Assembly: GCF_003255815.1 (NCBI RefSeq)
Contig: NC_037674.1
Coordinates: 20,295,537 to 20,359,536 of the forward strand
Direction of reading: 5' to 3'
From: Theropithecus gelada
Taxonomy: Eukaryota > Chordata > Mammalia > Primates > Cercopithecidae
Length of the DNA stretch: 64,000 nucleotides
Each line of letters starts with the position of its first letter. Positions within the stretch are counted from its first letter, which is position 1. A program made the translations under genes and the position numbers. Below the pieces are notes generated by a model. That model ran no database searches, was not told the origin of the DNA, and saw only the letters and a list, made by a program, of their open reading frames with translations. Below are positions 10,723 through 21,513 of the stretch, in pieces.

Positions 10723-10737
10723 TTAATTAGTATAGTA

Positions 10738-11048
10738 GCATGGTGGCTCACACCTGTAATCCCAGCACTTTGGAAGGCTGAGGCATGAGAATAGCTTGAG
10801 GCCAGGAGTTCAAGACTAGTCTGAGCAACAGAGAGAGATCCAGTCTCTACAAAAGATAAAAAAAAAAAATTAACCGGGTGTAGTGGTGTACTCCTGTAGT
10901 CCTAGCTACTTGGGAGGCTGGGGCAGGAGGATTGCTTAAGCCTAGGAGTTGAGGTTTGCAGTGAGCAATCTGTGGTCATTCCACTGTGCTTCAACCAAAG
11001 TGAAACAGTGAAGCCATGTACCAAAAAAAAAAAAAAAAAAAAAAAAAA
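10738..11048 (+). mobile_element. AluJ-type, plus strand, long poly(A)
   Basis: It begins ATGGTGGCTCACACCTG and ends in about 27 A residues. TATAGTAGCAT before it and ATAGTAGCAT after it form the duplication. Confidence 0.88.
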
Positions 11049-12898
11049 TAGTAGCATATAACTGTTTCTTAGAATATGGAGCTGGAGGGTATTCTTTCAT
11101 ACTAGAAATAAACTACATAATATCATATAGTACATTCAAATGCATGTACTAAAGGACTCTCCAAAATTTTAATCAATATCTACGTTTAGTTTGTTAAGTA
11201 ATTTCTTGAGAGAACCACTGAGAGATAGTGTCCTTGTGATGAAATGATAAATCTCTTCAGGGTTAAGTCTTATAAAGGAAATTTTGATTATGTTGATCCA
11301 AGTAATGCAGTGGTGGCACATTGATTAAAAGGCAAAGTTTTACTTTTTTTTTTTTTTTTTTTTTGAGACGGAGTCTCGTACTGTCGCCCAGGCTGGAGTG
11401 CAGTGGCGCGGTCTCGGCTCACTGCAAGCTCTGCTTCCTGGGTTCACACCATTCTCCTGGCACAGCCTCCTGAGTAGCTGGGACTACAGGCGCCTGCCAC
11501 TACGCGCGGCTGATTTTTTTGGTATATTTAGTAGAGACAGGGTCTCACCGCGTTAACCAGGCTGGTCTCGACTTCCTGACCTCGTGATCCGCCCGCCTTG
11601 TCCTCCCAAAGTGCTGGGATTACAGGCATGAGCCACCACGCCCGGCCAAAATTTTACTTTTAATTTCCCTAAATGCTGTCTCACTTGTGTCAGGAGGGAT
11701 TGGGAATACTCAAAATGATCTTCCAGAGAATTTCTGCCATAAGAGTGTGTGCCCTCATTAGGAATGGCTCTCTCATTATCTGTCCGTGATTGGAGGGCTG
11801 CTTTCTCTGATAAAACCTTTATATCTCCTGGTAAAGGGGAAGAGCTTTGCCATTTGGTGAGAGAAGGGGATGTCTTGTGTATGTTGCAGTAAAATTCATC
11901 ATGTGCAGTTTTGTGCCATCTTTGCAAGGGTCTTCAATGCATCCTACTGAGGTGCAGGCTGTCTTGATTGAAGTTGGGGTTTTCCGTTTTCTTAATAGTT
12001 CAGCTAGCACTTGAGTCACCAGATATAAATTAGACATTTATCTCCTCAGTTGCCAGTATGCATTCTGCGTATTATCACTTCAAGTTCTTACTCTTCAGAG
12101 ATCTCTGCTCTTCAGATTGTCTTCCTGATACAGATAGATTTGTTTGGTTTTTGAGTGGTTCTATTTTGAGATCATTACATTCTTTCCTCATCAACTCTTG
12201 TTCCAAACCATGGATCTTCAGGTCACTGCTTAACTTTTCCACCTCCCAGTTTGATGAAGGTAGATGGAAATTCCTCATCACCAGCTGAGTTTCCACCTCT
12301 GTCCTTAGCTAGAGTTCTGCTTCTTTAGATTGCATCTGTTCATTCAATACTTTTAAAGATTCAGACTTGTGTTTACTCATTTTATCTGATTTGCTTTCTA
12401 AATTATCTCTATCAATGCAAATGTTTCAATATGCATAATAGGCCTTATTTACTTGTTGCTATTCCACAAAACTTGTTTTTTCATCTAATTGAGCTCCTGT
12501 AAGCTTTTCTTCCAAAAATGTAATTCTTTTTTTAACATAAGACTTCTCTTGAATCCTTAAGTCCTTTTTTGATGTCTTCATATGGGCAAAATGGGAAGCA
12601 ACAGAAGCATCTCCTCAATATGTTGAAACTGGAGTTGCTGGGGTTTTTTCACAAGGTAGCATACAGGTATCACCTTCTATGAGTGCATCCATGAGAGCCT
12701 GAAACCAGGCTACTTAGGGCCGCCACCGAGTTTCCATTCCCTAATGTTTAGAAACAGCCCCAAATAGATCGAGTTGCCAGGGATCACCACGGGTTCTGAT
12801 TTCCTTGAAGATACCTCCACTTTACCAGCGAAAGCAGCCACTCTGAGTTATTGAATTGAGGGTATTGGTCTTATATCTACCCATTTGGAATTCCTTAA
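11049..12898 (-). pseudogene. AZI2 pseudogene: AZI2 (NAP1) processed pseudogene
   Basis: The minus strand reads like an intronless AZI2 mRNA. The initiator ATG is at 12692-12690 (MDALIEGDTC), followed by a broken but recognisable series: KAYYAY, NICIDRDNL, SESLKVLNEQ, RTEVETQLVM, SSNWEVEKLS, LKIHGLEQEL, MRKECNDLKI, FTATYTRHP, LPGDIKVLSEK and SYGRNSLED. The C-terminus PPLHYLDQHNQ ends at a TAA at 11265-11263. In-frame stops and several frameshifts interrupt it. AZI2 normally encodes a coiled-coil TBK1/IKBKE adaptor of about 390 residues; here about 1110 bases of coding sequence remain after removing an AluY (11345-11647). No introns remain, so this is a retrocopy. Sequence 11049-11262 is probably its 3' UTR and 12693-12898 its 5' UTR. 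The parent identification rests on my recall of the protein. Confidence 0.85.
11345..11647 (-). mobile_element. AluY-type inserted in the AZI2 pseudogene
   Basis: A full reverse dimer starts GAGACGGAGTCTCGTACTG and ends GAGCCACCACGCCCGGCC. Flanks AAAGTTTTACTTTT (left) and AAAATTTTACTTTT (right) form the duplication. They fall inside the C-terminal coding part of the pseudogene, so the Alu is younger than the retrocopy. Confidence 0.93.
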
Positions 12899-13139
12899 GA
12901 TTCTAAGGATATTTTTTTTTAATTTATTTATTATTATTATACTGTAAGTTGTAGGGTACATGTGCATAACGTGCAGGTTTGTTACATATGTATACTTGTG
13001 CCTTGTTGGTGTGCTGCACCCATCAACTCGTCATTTACATCAGGTATAACTCCCAGTGCAATCCCTTCCCCCTCCCCCCTCCCCATGATAGGCCCCGGTG
13101 TGTGATGTTCCCCTTCCTGAGTCCAAGTGATCTCATTGT

Positions 13140-16100
13140 TCAGTTCCCACCTATGAGTGAGAACATGCGGTGTTTGGTTTTCTGTTCTTGTGATAGTTTG
13201 CTAAGAATGATGGATTCCAACTGCATCCATGTCCCTACAAAGGACACAAACTCATCCATTTTTATGGCTGCATAGTATTCCACGGTGTATATGTGCCACA
13301 TTTTCTTAATCCAATCTGTCACTGATGGACATTTGGGTTGATTCCAAGTCTTTGGTATTGTGAATAGTGCTGCAATAAACATATGTGTGCATGTGTCTTT
13401 ATAGCAGCATAATTTATAATCCTTTGGGTATATACCCAGTAATGGGATGGCTGGGTCATATGGTACATCTAGTTCTAGATCCTTGAGGAATCGCCATACT
13501 GTTTTCCATAATGGTTGAACTAGTTTACAATCCCACCAACAGTGTAAAAGTGTTCCTATTTCTCCACATCCTCTCCAGCACCTGTTGTTTCCTGACTTTT
13601 TAATGATCGCCATTCTAACTGGTGTGAGATGGTATCTCATTGTGGTTTTGATTTGCATTTCTCTGATGGCCAGTGATGATGAGCATTTTTTCATATGTCT
13701 GTTGGCTGTATGAATGTCTTCTTTTGAGAAATGTCTGTTCATATCCTTTGCCCACTTTTTGATGGGGTTGTTTGTTTTTTTCTTGTAAATTTGTTTGAGT
13801 TCTTTGTAGGTTCTGGATATTAGCCCTTTGTCAGATGAGTAGATTGCAAAAATTTTCTGTAGGTTGCCTGTTCACTCTGATGGTAGTTTCTTTTGCTGTG
13901 CAGAAGCTCTTTAGTTTAATGAGATCCCATTTGTCAATTTTGGCTTTTGCTGCCATTGCTTTTGGTGTTTTAGACATGAAGTCTTTGCCCATGCCTATGT
14001 CCTGAATGGTACTACCTAGGTTTTCCTCTAGGATTTTTATGGTATTAGGTCTAACATTTAAGTCTCTAATCCATCTTGAATTAATTTTCGTATAAGGAGT
14101 AAGGAAAGGATCCAGTTTCAGCTTTCTACTTATGGCTAGCCAATTTTCCCAGCACCATTTATTAAATAGGGAATCCTTTTCCCATTTCTTGTTTCTCTCA
14201 GGTTTGTCAAAGATCAGATGGCTGTAGATGTGTGGTATTATTTCTGAGGACTCTGTTCTGTTCCATTGGTCTATATCTCTGTTTTGGTACCAGTACCATG
14301 CTGTTTTGGTGACTGTAGCCTTGTAGTATAGTTTGAAGTCAGGTAGCGTGATGCCTCCAGCTTTGTTCTTTTGACTTAGGATTGTCTTGGAGATGCGGGC
14401 TCTTTTTTGGTTCCATATGAACTTTAAAGCAGTTTTTTCCAATTCTGTGAAGAAAGTCATTGGTAGCTTGATGGGGATGGCATTGAATCTATAAATTACC
14501 TTGGGCAGTATGGCCATTTTCACGATATTGATTCTTCCTATCCATGAGCATGGTATGTTCTTCCATTTGTTTGTGTCCTCTTTTATTTCAGTGAGCAGTG
14601 GTTTGTAGTTCTCTTTGAAGAGGTCCTTTACATCCCTTGTAAGTTGGATTCCTAGGTATTTGATTCTCTTTGAAGCAATTGTGAATGGAAGTTCATTCAT
14701 GATTTGGCTCTCTGTTTGTCTGTTACTGGTGTATAAGAATGCTTGTGATTTTTGCACATTAATTTTGTATCCTGAGACTTTGCTGAAGTTGCTTATCAGC
14801 TTAAGGAGATTTTGGGCCGAGACAATGGGGTTTTCTAAATATACAATCATGTCATCTGCAAACAGGGACAATTTGACTTCTTCTTTTCCTAACTGAATAC
14901 CCTTGATTTCTTTCTCTTGCCTGATTGCCCTAGCCAGAACTTCCAACACTATGTTGAATAGGAGTGGTGAGAGAGGGCATCCCTGTCTTGTGCCAGTTTT
15001 CAAAGGGAATTTTTCCAGTTTTTGCCCATTCAGTATGATATTGGCTGTGGGTTTGTCATAAATAGCTCTTATTATTTTGAGGTACGTTCCATCAATACCG
15101 AATTTATTGAGCGTTTTTAGCATGAAGGGCTGTTGAATTTTGTCAAAAGCCTTTTCTGCATCTATTGAAATAATCATGTGGTTCTTGTCTTTGGTTCTGT
15201 TTATATGCTGGATTATGTTTATTGATTTGCGAATGTTGAACCAGCCTTGCATCCCAGGGATGAAGCCCACTTGATCATGGTGGATAAGCTTTTTGATGTG
15301 TTGCTGAATCCGGTTTGCCAGTATTTTATTGAGGATTTTTGCATCGATGTTCATCAGGGATATTGGTCTAAAATTCTCTTTTTTTGTTGTATCTCTGCCA
15401 GGCTTTGGTATCAGGATGATGTTGGCCTCATAAAATGAGTTAGGGAGGATTCCCTCTTTTTCTATTGTTTGGAATAGTTTCAGAAGGAATGGTACCAACT
15501 CCTCCTTGTACCTCTGGTAGAATTCAGCTGTGAATCCATCTGGTCCTGGACTTTTTTTGGTTGGTAGGCTATTAATTGTTGCCTCAATTTCAGAGCCTGC
15601 TATTGGTCTATTCAGGGATTCAACTTCTTCCTGGTTTAGTCTTGGAAGAGTGTAAGTGTCCAGGAAATTATCCATTTCTTCTAGATTTTCCAGTTTATTT
15701 GCGTAGAGGTGTTTATAGTATTCTCTGATGGTAGTTTGTATTTCTGTGGGGTCGGTGGTGATATCCCCTTTTTCATTTTTAATTGCGTCGATTTGATTCT
15801 TCTCTCTTTTCTTCTTTATTAGTCTTGCTAGTGGTCTGTCAATTTTGTTGATCTTTTCAAAAAACCAACTCCTGGATTCATTGATTTTTTGGAGGGTTTT
15901 TTGTGTCTCTATCTCCTTCAGTTCTGCTCTGATCTTAGTTATTTCTAGCCTTCTGCTAGCTTTCAAATGTGTTTGCTCTTGCTTCTCTAGTTCTTTTAAT
16001 TGCGATGTTAGAGTGTCAATTTTAGATCTTTCCTGCTTTCTCTTGTGGGCATTTAGTGCTATAAATTTCCCTCTACACACTGCTTTAAATGTGTCCCAGA

Positions 16101-16957
16101 GATTCTGGTATGTTGTATCTTTGTTCTCATTGGTTTCAAAGAACATCTTTATTTCTGCCTTCATTTCGTTATGTACCCAGTAGTCATTCAGGAGCAGGTT
16201 GTTCAGTTTCCATGTAGTTGAGCGGTTTTGATTGAGTTTCTTAGTCCTGAGTTCTAGTTTGATTGCACTGTGGTCTGAGAGACAGTTTGTTATAATTTCT
16301 GTTCTTGTACATTTGCTGAGGAGTGCTTTACTTCCAATTACGTGGTCAATTTTGGAGTAAGTACGATGTGGTGCTGAGAAGAATGTATATTCTGTTGATT
16401 TGGGGTGGAGAGTTCTATAGATGTCTATTAGGTCTGCTTGCTGCAGAGATGAGTTCAATTCCTGGATATCCTTGTTAACTTTGTCTCGTTGATCTGTCTA
16501 ATGTTGACAGTGGAGTGTTGAAGTCTCCCATTATTATTGTATGGGAGTCTAAGTCTCTTTGTAAGTCTCTAAGGACTTGCTTTATGAATCTGGGTGCTCC
16601 TGTATTGGGTGCATATATATTTAGGATAGTTAGCTCTTCCTGTTGAATTGATCCCTTTACCATTATGTAATGGCCTTCTTTGTCTCTTTTGATCTTTGTT
16701 GGTTTAAAGTCTGTTTTATCAAAGACTAGTATTGCAACCCCCGCTTTTTTTTGTTCTCCATTTGCTTGGTAAATCTTCCTCCATCCCTTTATTTTGAGCC
16801 TATGTATGTCTCTGCATGTGAGATGGGTCTCCTGAATACAGCAGACTGATGGGTCTTGACTCTTTATCCAGTTTGCCAGTCTGTGTCTCTTAATTGGAGC
16901 ATTTAGTCCATTTACATTTAAGGTTAAGATTGTTATGTGTGAACTTGATCCTGCCAT
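13140..16957 (-). pseudogene. L1 ORF2, disrupted by two frameshifts
   Basis: ORF2p is an endonuclease and reverse transcriptase of 1275 residues. Here it starts MAGSSSHITILTLNVNG and ends SLIGGN but spans 3818 bases. A 2-base deletion near 16480 (after DRSTRQ) and an 8-base loss near 13857 (after VNRQPTE) account for the full 10-base shortfall from 3828. Endonuclease motifs QETHL and GDFN lie in the first frame and SDHSA in the second. The reverse-transcriptase motif FADDMIVYL is intact in the 875-codon middle frame (13831-16458). The last 200 codons (13140-13742) carry the Cys-rich C-terminal part. No in-frame stop is seen besides those caused by the shifts. Confidence 0.95.
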
Positions 16958-17020
16958 TATGATATTAACTGGTTATTTTGCTCATTAGTTGATGCAGTTT
17001 CTTCCTAGCCTCGATGGTCT

Positions 17021-18037
17021 TTACATTTTGGCATGTTTTTGAGATGGCTGGTACCGGTTGTTCCTTTCCATGTTTAGTACTTCCTTCAGGGTCTCTTGTA
17101 AGGCAGGCCTAGTGGTGACAAAATCTCTAAGCATTTGCTTATCTGTAAAGGATTTTATTTCTCCTTCACTTATGAAACTTAGTTTGGCTGGATATGAAAT
17201 TCTGGGTTTAAAATTCTTTTCTTTAAGAATGTTGAATATTGGCCCCCACTCTCTTCTGGCTTGGAGAGTTTCTGCCGAGAGATCTGCTGTTAGTCTGATG
17301 GGCTTCCCTTTGTGGGTAACCCGACCTTTCTCTCTGGCTGCCCTTAAGATTTTTTCCTTCATTTCAACTTTGGTGAATCTGGCAATTATGTGTCTTGGAG
17401 TTGCTCTTCTCGAGGAGTATCTTTGTGGCGTTCTCTGTATTTCCTGGATTTGAATGTTGGCCTGCCCTACTAGGTTGGGGAAGTTCTCCTGGATGATATC
17501 CTGAAGAGTGTTTTCCAACTTGGTTCCATTTTCCCCCTCACTTTCAGGCACCCCAATCAGACGTAGATTTGGTCTTTTTACATAATCCCATACTTCTTGC
17601 AGGCTTTGTTCATTTCTTTTTCTTCTTTTTTCTTTTGGTTTCTCTTCTCGCTTCATTTCATTCATTTGATCCTCAATCGCTGATACTCTTTCTTCCAGTT
17701 GATCGAGTCGGTTACTGAAGCTTGTGCATTTGTCACGTATTTCTCGTGTCATGGTTTTCATCTCTTTCATTTCGTTTATGACCTTCTCTACATTAATTAC
17801 TCTAGCCATCAATTCTTCCACTTTTTTTTCAAGATTTTTAGTTTCTTTGCGCTGGGTACGTAATTCCTCCTTTAGCTCTGAGAAATTTGATGGACTGAAG
17901 CCTTCTTCTCTCATCTCGTCAAAGTCATTCTCCGTCCAGCTTTGATCCGTTGCTGGCGATGAGCTGCGCTCCTTTGCCGGGGGAGATGCGCTCTTGTTTT
18001 TTGAATTTCCAGCTTTTCTGCCCTGCTTTTTCCCCAT
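17021..18037 (-). CDS. L1 ORF1p, intact
   Basis: An uninterrupted 338-residue frame starts MGKKQGRKAGNSKNKSASPP and ends QKHAKM, the usual full length of primate L1 ORF1p. In order it shows a basic N-terminus, a long heptad-type coiled coil (about 50-150), the RRM-like domain (about 155-250, RPNLRLIGVPE onward) and the basic C-terminal domain (from about 255, SAETLQARREWGPIF). ORF1p is the trimeric RNA-binding chaperone of the L1 particle. The intergenic gap to ORF2 is 63 bases, as usual. It is a retroelement gene, not a host gene, and whether it is expressed is unknown. Confidence 0.95.
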   Translation of the reverse strand: MGKKQGRKAGNSKNKSASPPAKERSSSPATDQSWTENDFDEMREEGFSPSNFSELKEELRTQRKETKNLEKKVEELMARVINVEKVINEMKEMKTMTREIRDKCTSFSNRLDQLEERVSAIEDQMNEMKREEKPKEKRRKRNEQSLQEVWDYVKRPNLRLIGVPESEGENGTKLENTLQDIIQENFPNLVGQANIQIQEIQRTPQRYSSRRATPRHIIARFTKVEMKEKILRAAREKGRVTHKGKPIRLTADLSAETLQARREWGPIFNILKEKNFKPRISYPAKLSFISEGEIKSFTDKQMLRDFVTTRPALQETLKEVLNMERNNRYQPSQKHAKM

Positions 18038-19064
18038 CTTTGTGGTTTTATCTGCCTCTGGTCTTTGATGATGGTGATGTACTGATGGGGTTTTGGTGTA
18101 GGTGTCCTTCCTGTTTGATAGTTTTCCTTCTAACAGTCAGGACCCTCAGCTGTAGGTCTGTTGGAGATTGCTTGAGGTCCACTCCAAACCCTGTTTGCCT
18201 GGGTATCAGCAGCAGAGGCTGCAGAAGATAGAATATTTCTGAACAGCAAGTGTACCTGTCTGATTCTTGCTTTGGAAGCTTCCTCTCAGGGGTGTACTCC
18301 ACCCTGTGAGGTGTGGGGTGTCAGACTGCCGCTAGTGGGGGATGTCTCCCAGTTAGGCTACTCAGGGGTCAGGGACCCGCTTGAGCAGGGAGTCTGTCCC
18401 TTCTCAGATCTCAACCTCCGTGTTGGGAGATCCACTGCTCTCTTCAAAGCTGTCAGACAGAGTCCTTTGCGTCTGCAGAGGTGTCTGCTGCTTTGTTATT
18501 GTTTACTGTGCCCTGCCCCCAGAGGTGGAGTCTACAGAGACAGGCAGGTTTCCTTGAGCTGCTGTGAGCTCCACCCAGTTCGAGCTTCCCAGCAGCTTTG
18601 TTTACCCACTTAAGCCTCAGCAATGGCGGGCGCCCCTCCCCCAGCCTCGCTGCTGCCTTGCCGGTAGATCACAGACTGCTGTGATAGCAATGAGGGAGGC
18701 TCCGTGGGTGTGGGACCCTCCCGGCCAGGTATGGGATATGATCTCCTGGTGTGCCTGTTTGCTCAAAGCGCAGTATTGGGGTGGGAGTTACCCGATTCTC
18801 CAGGTGTTGTGTGTCTCAGTTCCCCTGGCTAGGAAAAGGGATTCCCTTCCCCCTTGCGCTTCCCAGGTGAGGCAATGCCTCGCCCTGCTTCAGCTCTCGC
18901 TGGTCGGGCTGCAGCAGCTGACCAGTACCGATCGTCCGGCACTCCCCAGTGAGATGAACCCAGTACCTCAGTTGAAAATGCCGAAATCACCGGTCTTCTG
19001 TGTCGCTGGTGCTGGGAGTTGAAGACTGGAGCTGCTCCTATTCGGCCATCTTGCTCCGCCCCCC
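18038..19064 (-). promoter_or_regulatory. L1 5' UTR with internal promoter
   Basis: About 1030 bases of GC- and CpG-richer sequence precede ORF1, including the extreme 5' CAAGATGGCC motif, a YY1-type core. In L1s this region holds the sense promoter and, opposite it, an antisense promoter. Here the antisense promoter would fire in the direction of the host gene. Activity is inferred, not visible. Confidence 0.75.
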
Positions 19065-19144
19065 GATTCTAAGGATATTTTAATCGATTCTCTTGGCTCT
19101 TCAGGGTGCATAGTCATATCATTTGTTAATAATGAAAGTATTCT
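19065..19144. other. Flank right of the full-length L1
   Basis: It carries the second 17-base duplication and then 'ttaatcgattctcttggctc'. Before the L1 inserted, this was contiguous with 12898. It may be more of the AZI2 5' UTR or unrelated intron DNA, and I cannot tell which. Confidence 0.5.
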
Positions 19145-19425
19145 GGCCGGGCGCGGTGGCTCACGCCTGTAATCCCAGCACTGTGGGAGGCTGAGGCAGG
19201 AGGATCACAAGGTCAGGATATCAAGACCATCCTGGCTAACACAATGAAACCTCATCTCCACTAGAAATAGAAAAAATTAGCCAAGCGTGGTGGCAGGTGC
19301 CTATAGTCTCAGCTACTTGGGAGGCTGAGGCAGGAGAATGACGTGAACCCGGGAGGCCTGAGCATGAAGTAAGTCGAGACCGCACCACTGCACTCCAGCC
19401 TGGGCGACAGAGCGAGACTTATAAA
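19145..19425 (+). mobile_element. AluS/Y-type, plus strand, lacking a poly(A) tail
   Basis: It begins GGCCGGGCGCGGTGGCTCACG and runs to GACAGAGCGAGACTTATAAAG. The duplication AATGAAAGTATTC is clear on both sides (about 19132 and 19427). Almost no A tail remains, which is unusual. Confidence 0.9.
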
Positions 19426-19650
19426 GTAATGAAAGTATTCCTTCTTTCACAATATGTCTTCCTTTTCATCTGCCCCCCCCAATGTCTTTTCCCTTTTTCT
19501 GTTATTGTTTGGCCAGAATTAAATAATGGGTGGTCCCTGACTTTTCTGGGAGCACAATTTTGCTTTATTTGTAGGATTTCATCCTAATGAGTAGTTTCTT
19601 TTGGGAGAGTTTAAATGAAATAGAAGGTTTTTTTTGTTTTTTTGTTTTTT
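19426..19650. other. Intron sequence between Alus
   Basis: Mixed single-copy-like sequence with a C run near 19473. It is not assigned to a family. Confidence 0.4.
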
Positions 19651-19935
19651 GAGACGGAGTTACGCTCTTGTTGCCCAGGCTGTAGTGCAACGGCGCAATC
19701 TCGGCTCACAGCAACCTCTGCCTCCCAGGTTCAAGTGATTCTCCTGCTTCAGCCTCCTGAGGAGCTGGGATTACAGGTGTGTACCACCATGCCCGGCTAA
19801 TTTTTTGTATTTTTAGTAGAGACAGGGTTTCACCATGTTGGCCAGACTGGTCAGGAACTCCTGACCACAGGAAATCCACCTCCCTCGGCCTCCCAAAGTG
19901 CTGGCATTACAGGCGTGAGCCACCGCACCCAGCCT
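19651..19935 (-). mobile_element. AluS-type, minus strand
   Basis: Reverse dimer from GAGACGGAGTTACGCTCTTG to GAGCCACCGCACCCAGCC, with the middle linker intact. Confidence 0.92.
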
Positions 19936-20167
19936 TAAAAATGGAAAATAAAGCCTTTGCTATTACTCAGTGTACTTCTAGAGTTTTAGGAAAATAATAA
20001 ATTTAAAGATGACTCCAATTTTTAATTATTGAGGTTTTTCTTTTTATACAATTATATTATTAGTTATATGTGGTCTAAGTATAGTAAACATTGTCACTTT
20101 TAAATAGTGACTGTTCAAAAAGACATGAATGAAAATAGGATCTTTTAGTTGAGATCGTTTTAGCTTT

Positions 20168-20456
20168 TTTTTTTGAGACAGAGTCTCGTTCTGTCATCTA
20201 GGCTGGAGTTCAGTGGCGCCATCTCGGCTCACTGCAACCTCCACCTCCCAGGTTCAAGTAATTCTCTTGCCTCAGCCTCCCAAGTAACTGGGATTACAGC
20301 TGCCCACCACCACACCTGGCTAATTTTTGTATTTTTAGTAGAGACAGGGTTTCACCATGTTGGCCAGGGTGGTCTCAAATTCCTGACCTTAAGTGATCCA
20401 CCCACCTCTGTCTCCCAAAATGCCAGGATTACAGGTGTGAACCACTGTTCCTGGCC
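20168..20456 (-). mobile_element. AluS-type, minus strand
   Basis: Reverse dimer from TTTTGAGACAGAGTCTCG to GAACCACTGTTCCTGGCC. TTTTAGCTTTT on both sides is the probable duplication. Confidence 0.92.
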
Positions 20457-20523
20457 ACCTTTTAGCTTTTAAAAATTAGAATATGATTTTTTTTAGATTT
20501 TACAATTGTATGATTAGAACCTC

Positions 20524-20526
<3 letters not shown>

Positions 20527-20554
<28 letters not shown>

Positions 20555-20831
20555 ATGGAGTCTCACTCATTTGCCCAAGCTGGAGTGCGGTGGCACGATC
20601 TTGGCTCACTGCAACCTCTGCCTCCTGGGTTCAAGCGATTCTCCTGCCTCAACCTTCCGAGTAGCTGGGATTACAGGCCCATGTCACCACACCCAGCTGA
20701 TTTGTATTTCTAGTAGAGATGGGGTTTTACCATGTTGACCAGACTGGTCTTGAACTCCCCACCTCAGGTGATCCACCTGCCTCAGCCTCCCAAAGTGCTG
20801 GATTTATAGGCATGAGCCACTGCGCCGGGCC
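20527..20831 (-). mobile_element. Alu, minus strand, with a long T run
   Basis: A T run of over 20 bases leads into GAGATGGAGTCTCACTCATT. The element ends GAGCCACTGCGCCGGGCC. Confidence 0.92.
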
Positions 20832-21208
20832 CAGACATCAGTTTTTATTTGTTATAGTAAACTGTGGAAGTACTAGTTAATAGAGGCCCAATTATTTGAA
20901 CACTAACAAATATGTTGTGATCATTTAAAATAGAATCTACTATGCTTTTCTTTTGGCAGATTTAATATTACATATGTATATGTGTATTTTGTCTGAATAT
21001 ATAGTATTGCATTAGTGTACTTTCAGGGGTATTGAGAAAAAGACCCAGGACTCTATAGACTCAAATACTTGTTTTGTAAAGTGGCCAAGAACACCAGAAT
21101 ATCTATATGGGGTTTTATATTACTTAAAAGCACAAAAGAAGTTCATAATTAACATTTTCCCCCATTAAGACTGAAGTCTGATCAAAGAGCAATGAAATTA
21201 CTATATAT
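20832..21208. other. Intron sequence, unassigned
   Basis: AT-rich sequence in which I recognise no repeat or gene. Confidence 0.45.
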
Positions 21209-21315
21209 GTGCTCACTTTGACAGCACATATACCAAAACTGGAACTATTCAGAGGTTAGCATGGCCCCTGAGCAAGGATGACATGCATATTTGTGAAGCA
21301 TTTTATATATTTTTT
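21209..21315 (+). pseudogene. U6 snRNA retropseudogene with target duplication
   Basis: It runs from GTGCTCACTTTGACAGCACA through TTAGCATGGCCCCTGAGCAAGG to an A/T-rich end, about 107 bases as in U6. It is diverged, including loss of three bases before TTAGC and C-to-T changes. TACTATATAT before and CACTATATAT after form a short duplication, which supports LINE-mediated insertion. It lies about 200 bases upstream of host exon 4. No upstream snRNA promoter is seen. Confidence 0.93.
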
Positions 21316-21513
21316 AAAAATCACTATATATATTGCCTGGAATGAGTTCTCACTTGTAAAACAAATCCAAATATATACATATGTGGTGTAATATACTATA
21401 GTAAATGTAAATATTTATTATAAGTATTTATAAATATATTTTAATATAAATGTAATACATATAGACATATATATAGTATATATATGTGACTTTCTATATG
21501 TTTTATTTTACAG

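Larger units (their letters stand above)
12916..19064 (-). mobile_element. Full-length L1 (L1PA-type) with target duplication
   Basis: A 6149-base element lies between perfect 17-base duplications GATTCTAAGGATATTTT (12899-12915 and 19065-19081). On the minus strand it begins GGGGCGGAGCAAGATGGCC, the standard L1 5' UTR start. It has an intact ORF1, an ORF2 with two small deletions, and a 3' UTR ending in a T-rich (poly-A complement) run at the left edge. It is complete, with no 5' truncation. It lies antisense to the host gene in its 14 kb intron, next to the 5' side of the AZI2 pseudogene. Confidence 0.97.

Noticed and set aside
17058..17453. 131-codon plus-strand frame opposite L1 ORF1
   Set aside because: It is a shadow frame of ORF1. 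The coding signal, length and start all belong to the minus strand.
21209..21315. Functional U6 snRNA gene
   Set aside because: It has several substitutions and a deletion in the core, a retroposition-type duplication, and no TATA or proximal element upstream.
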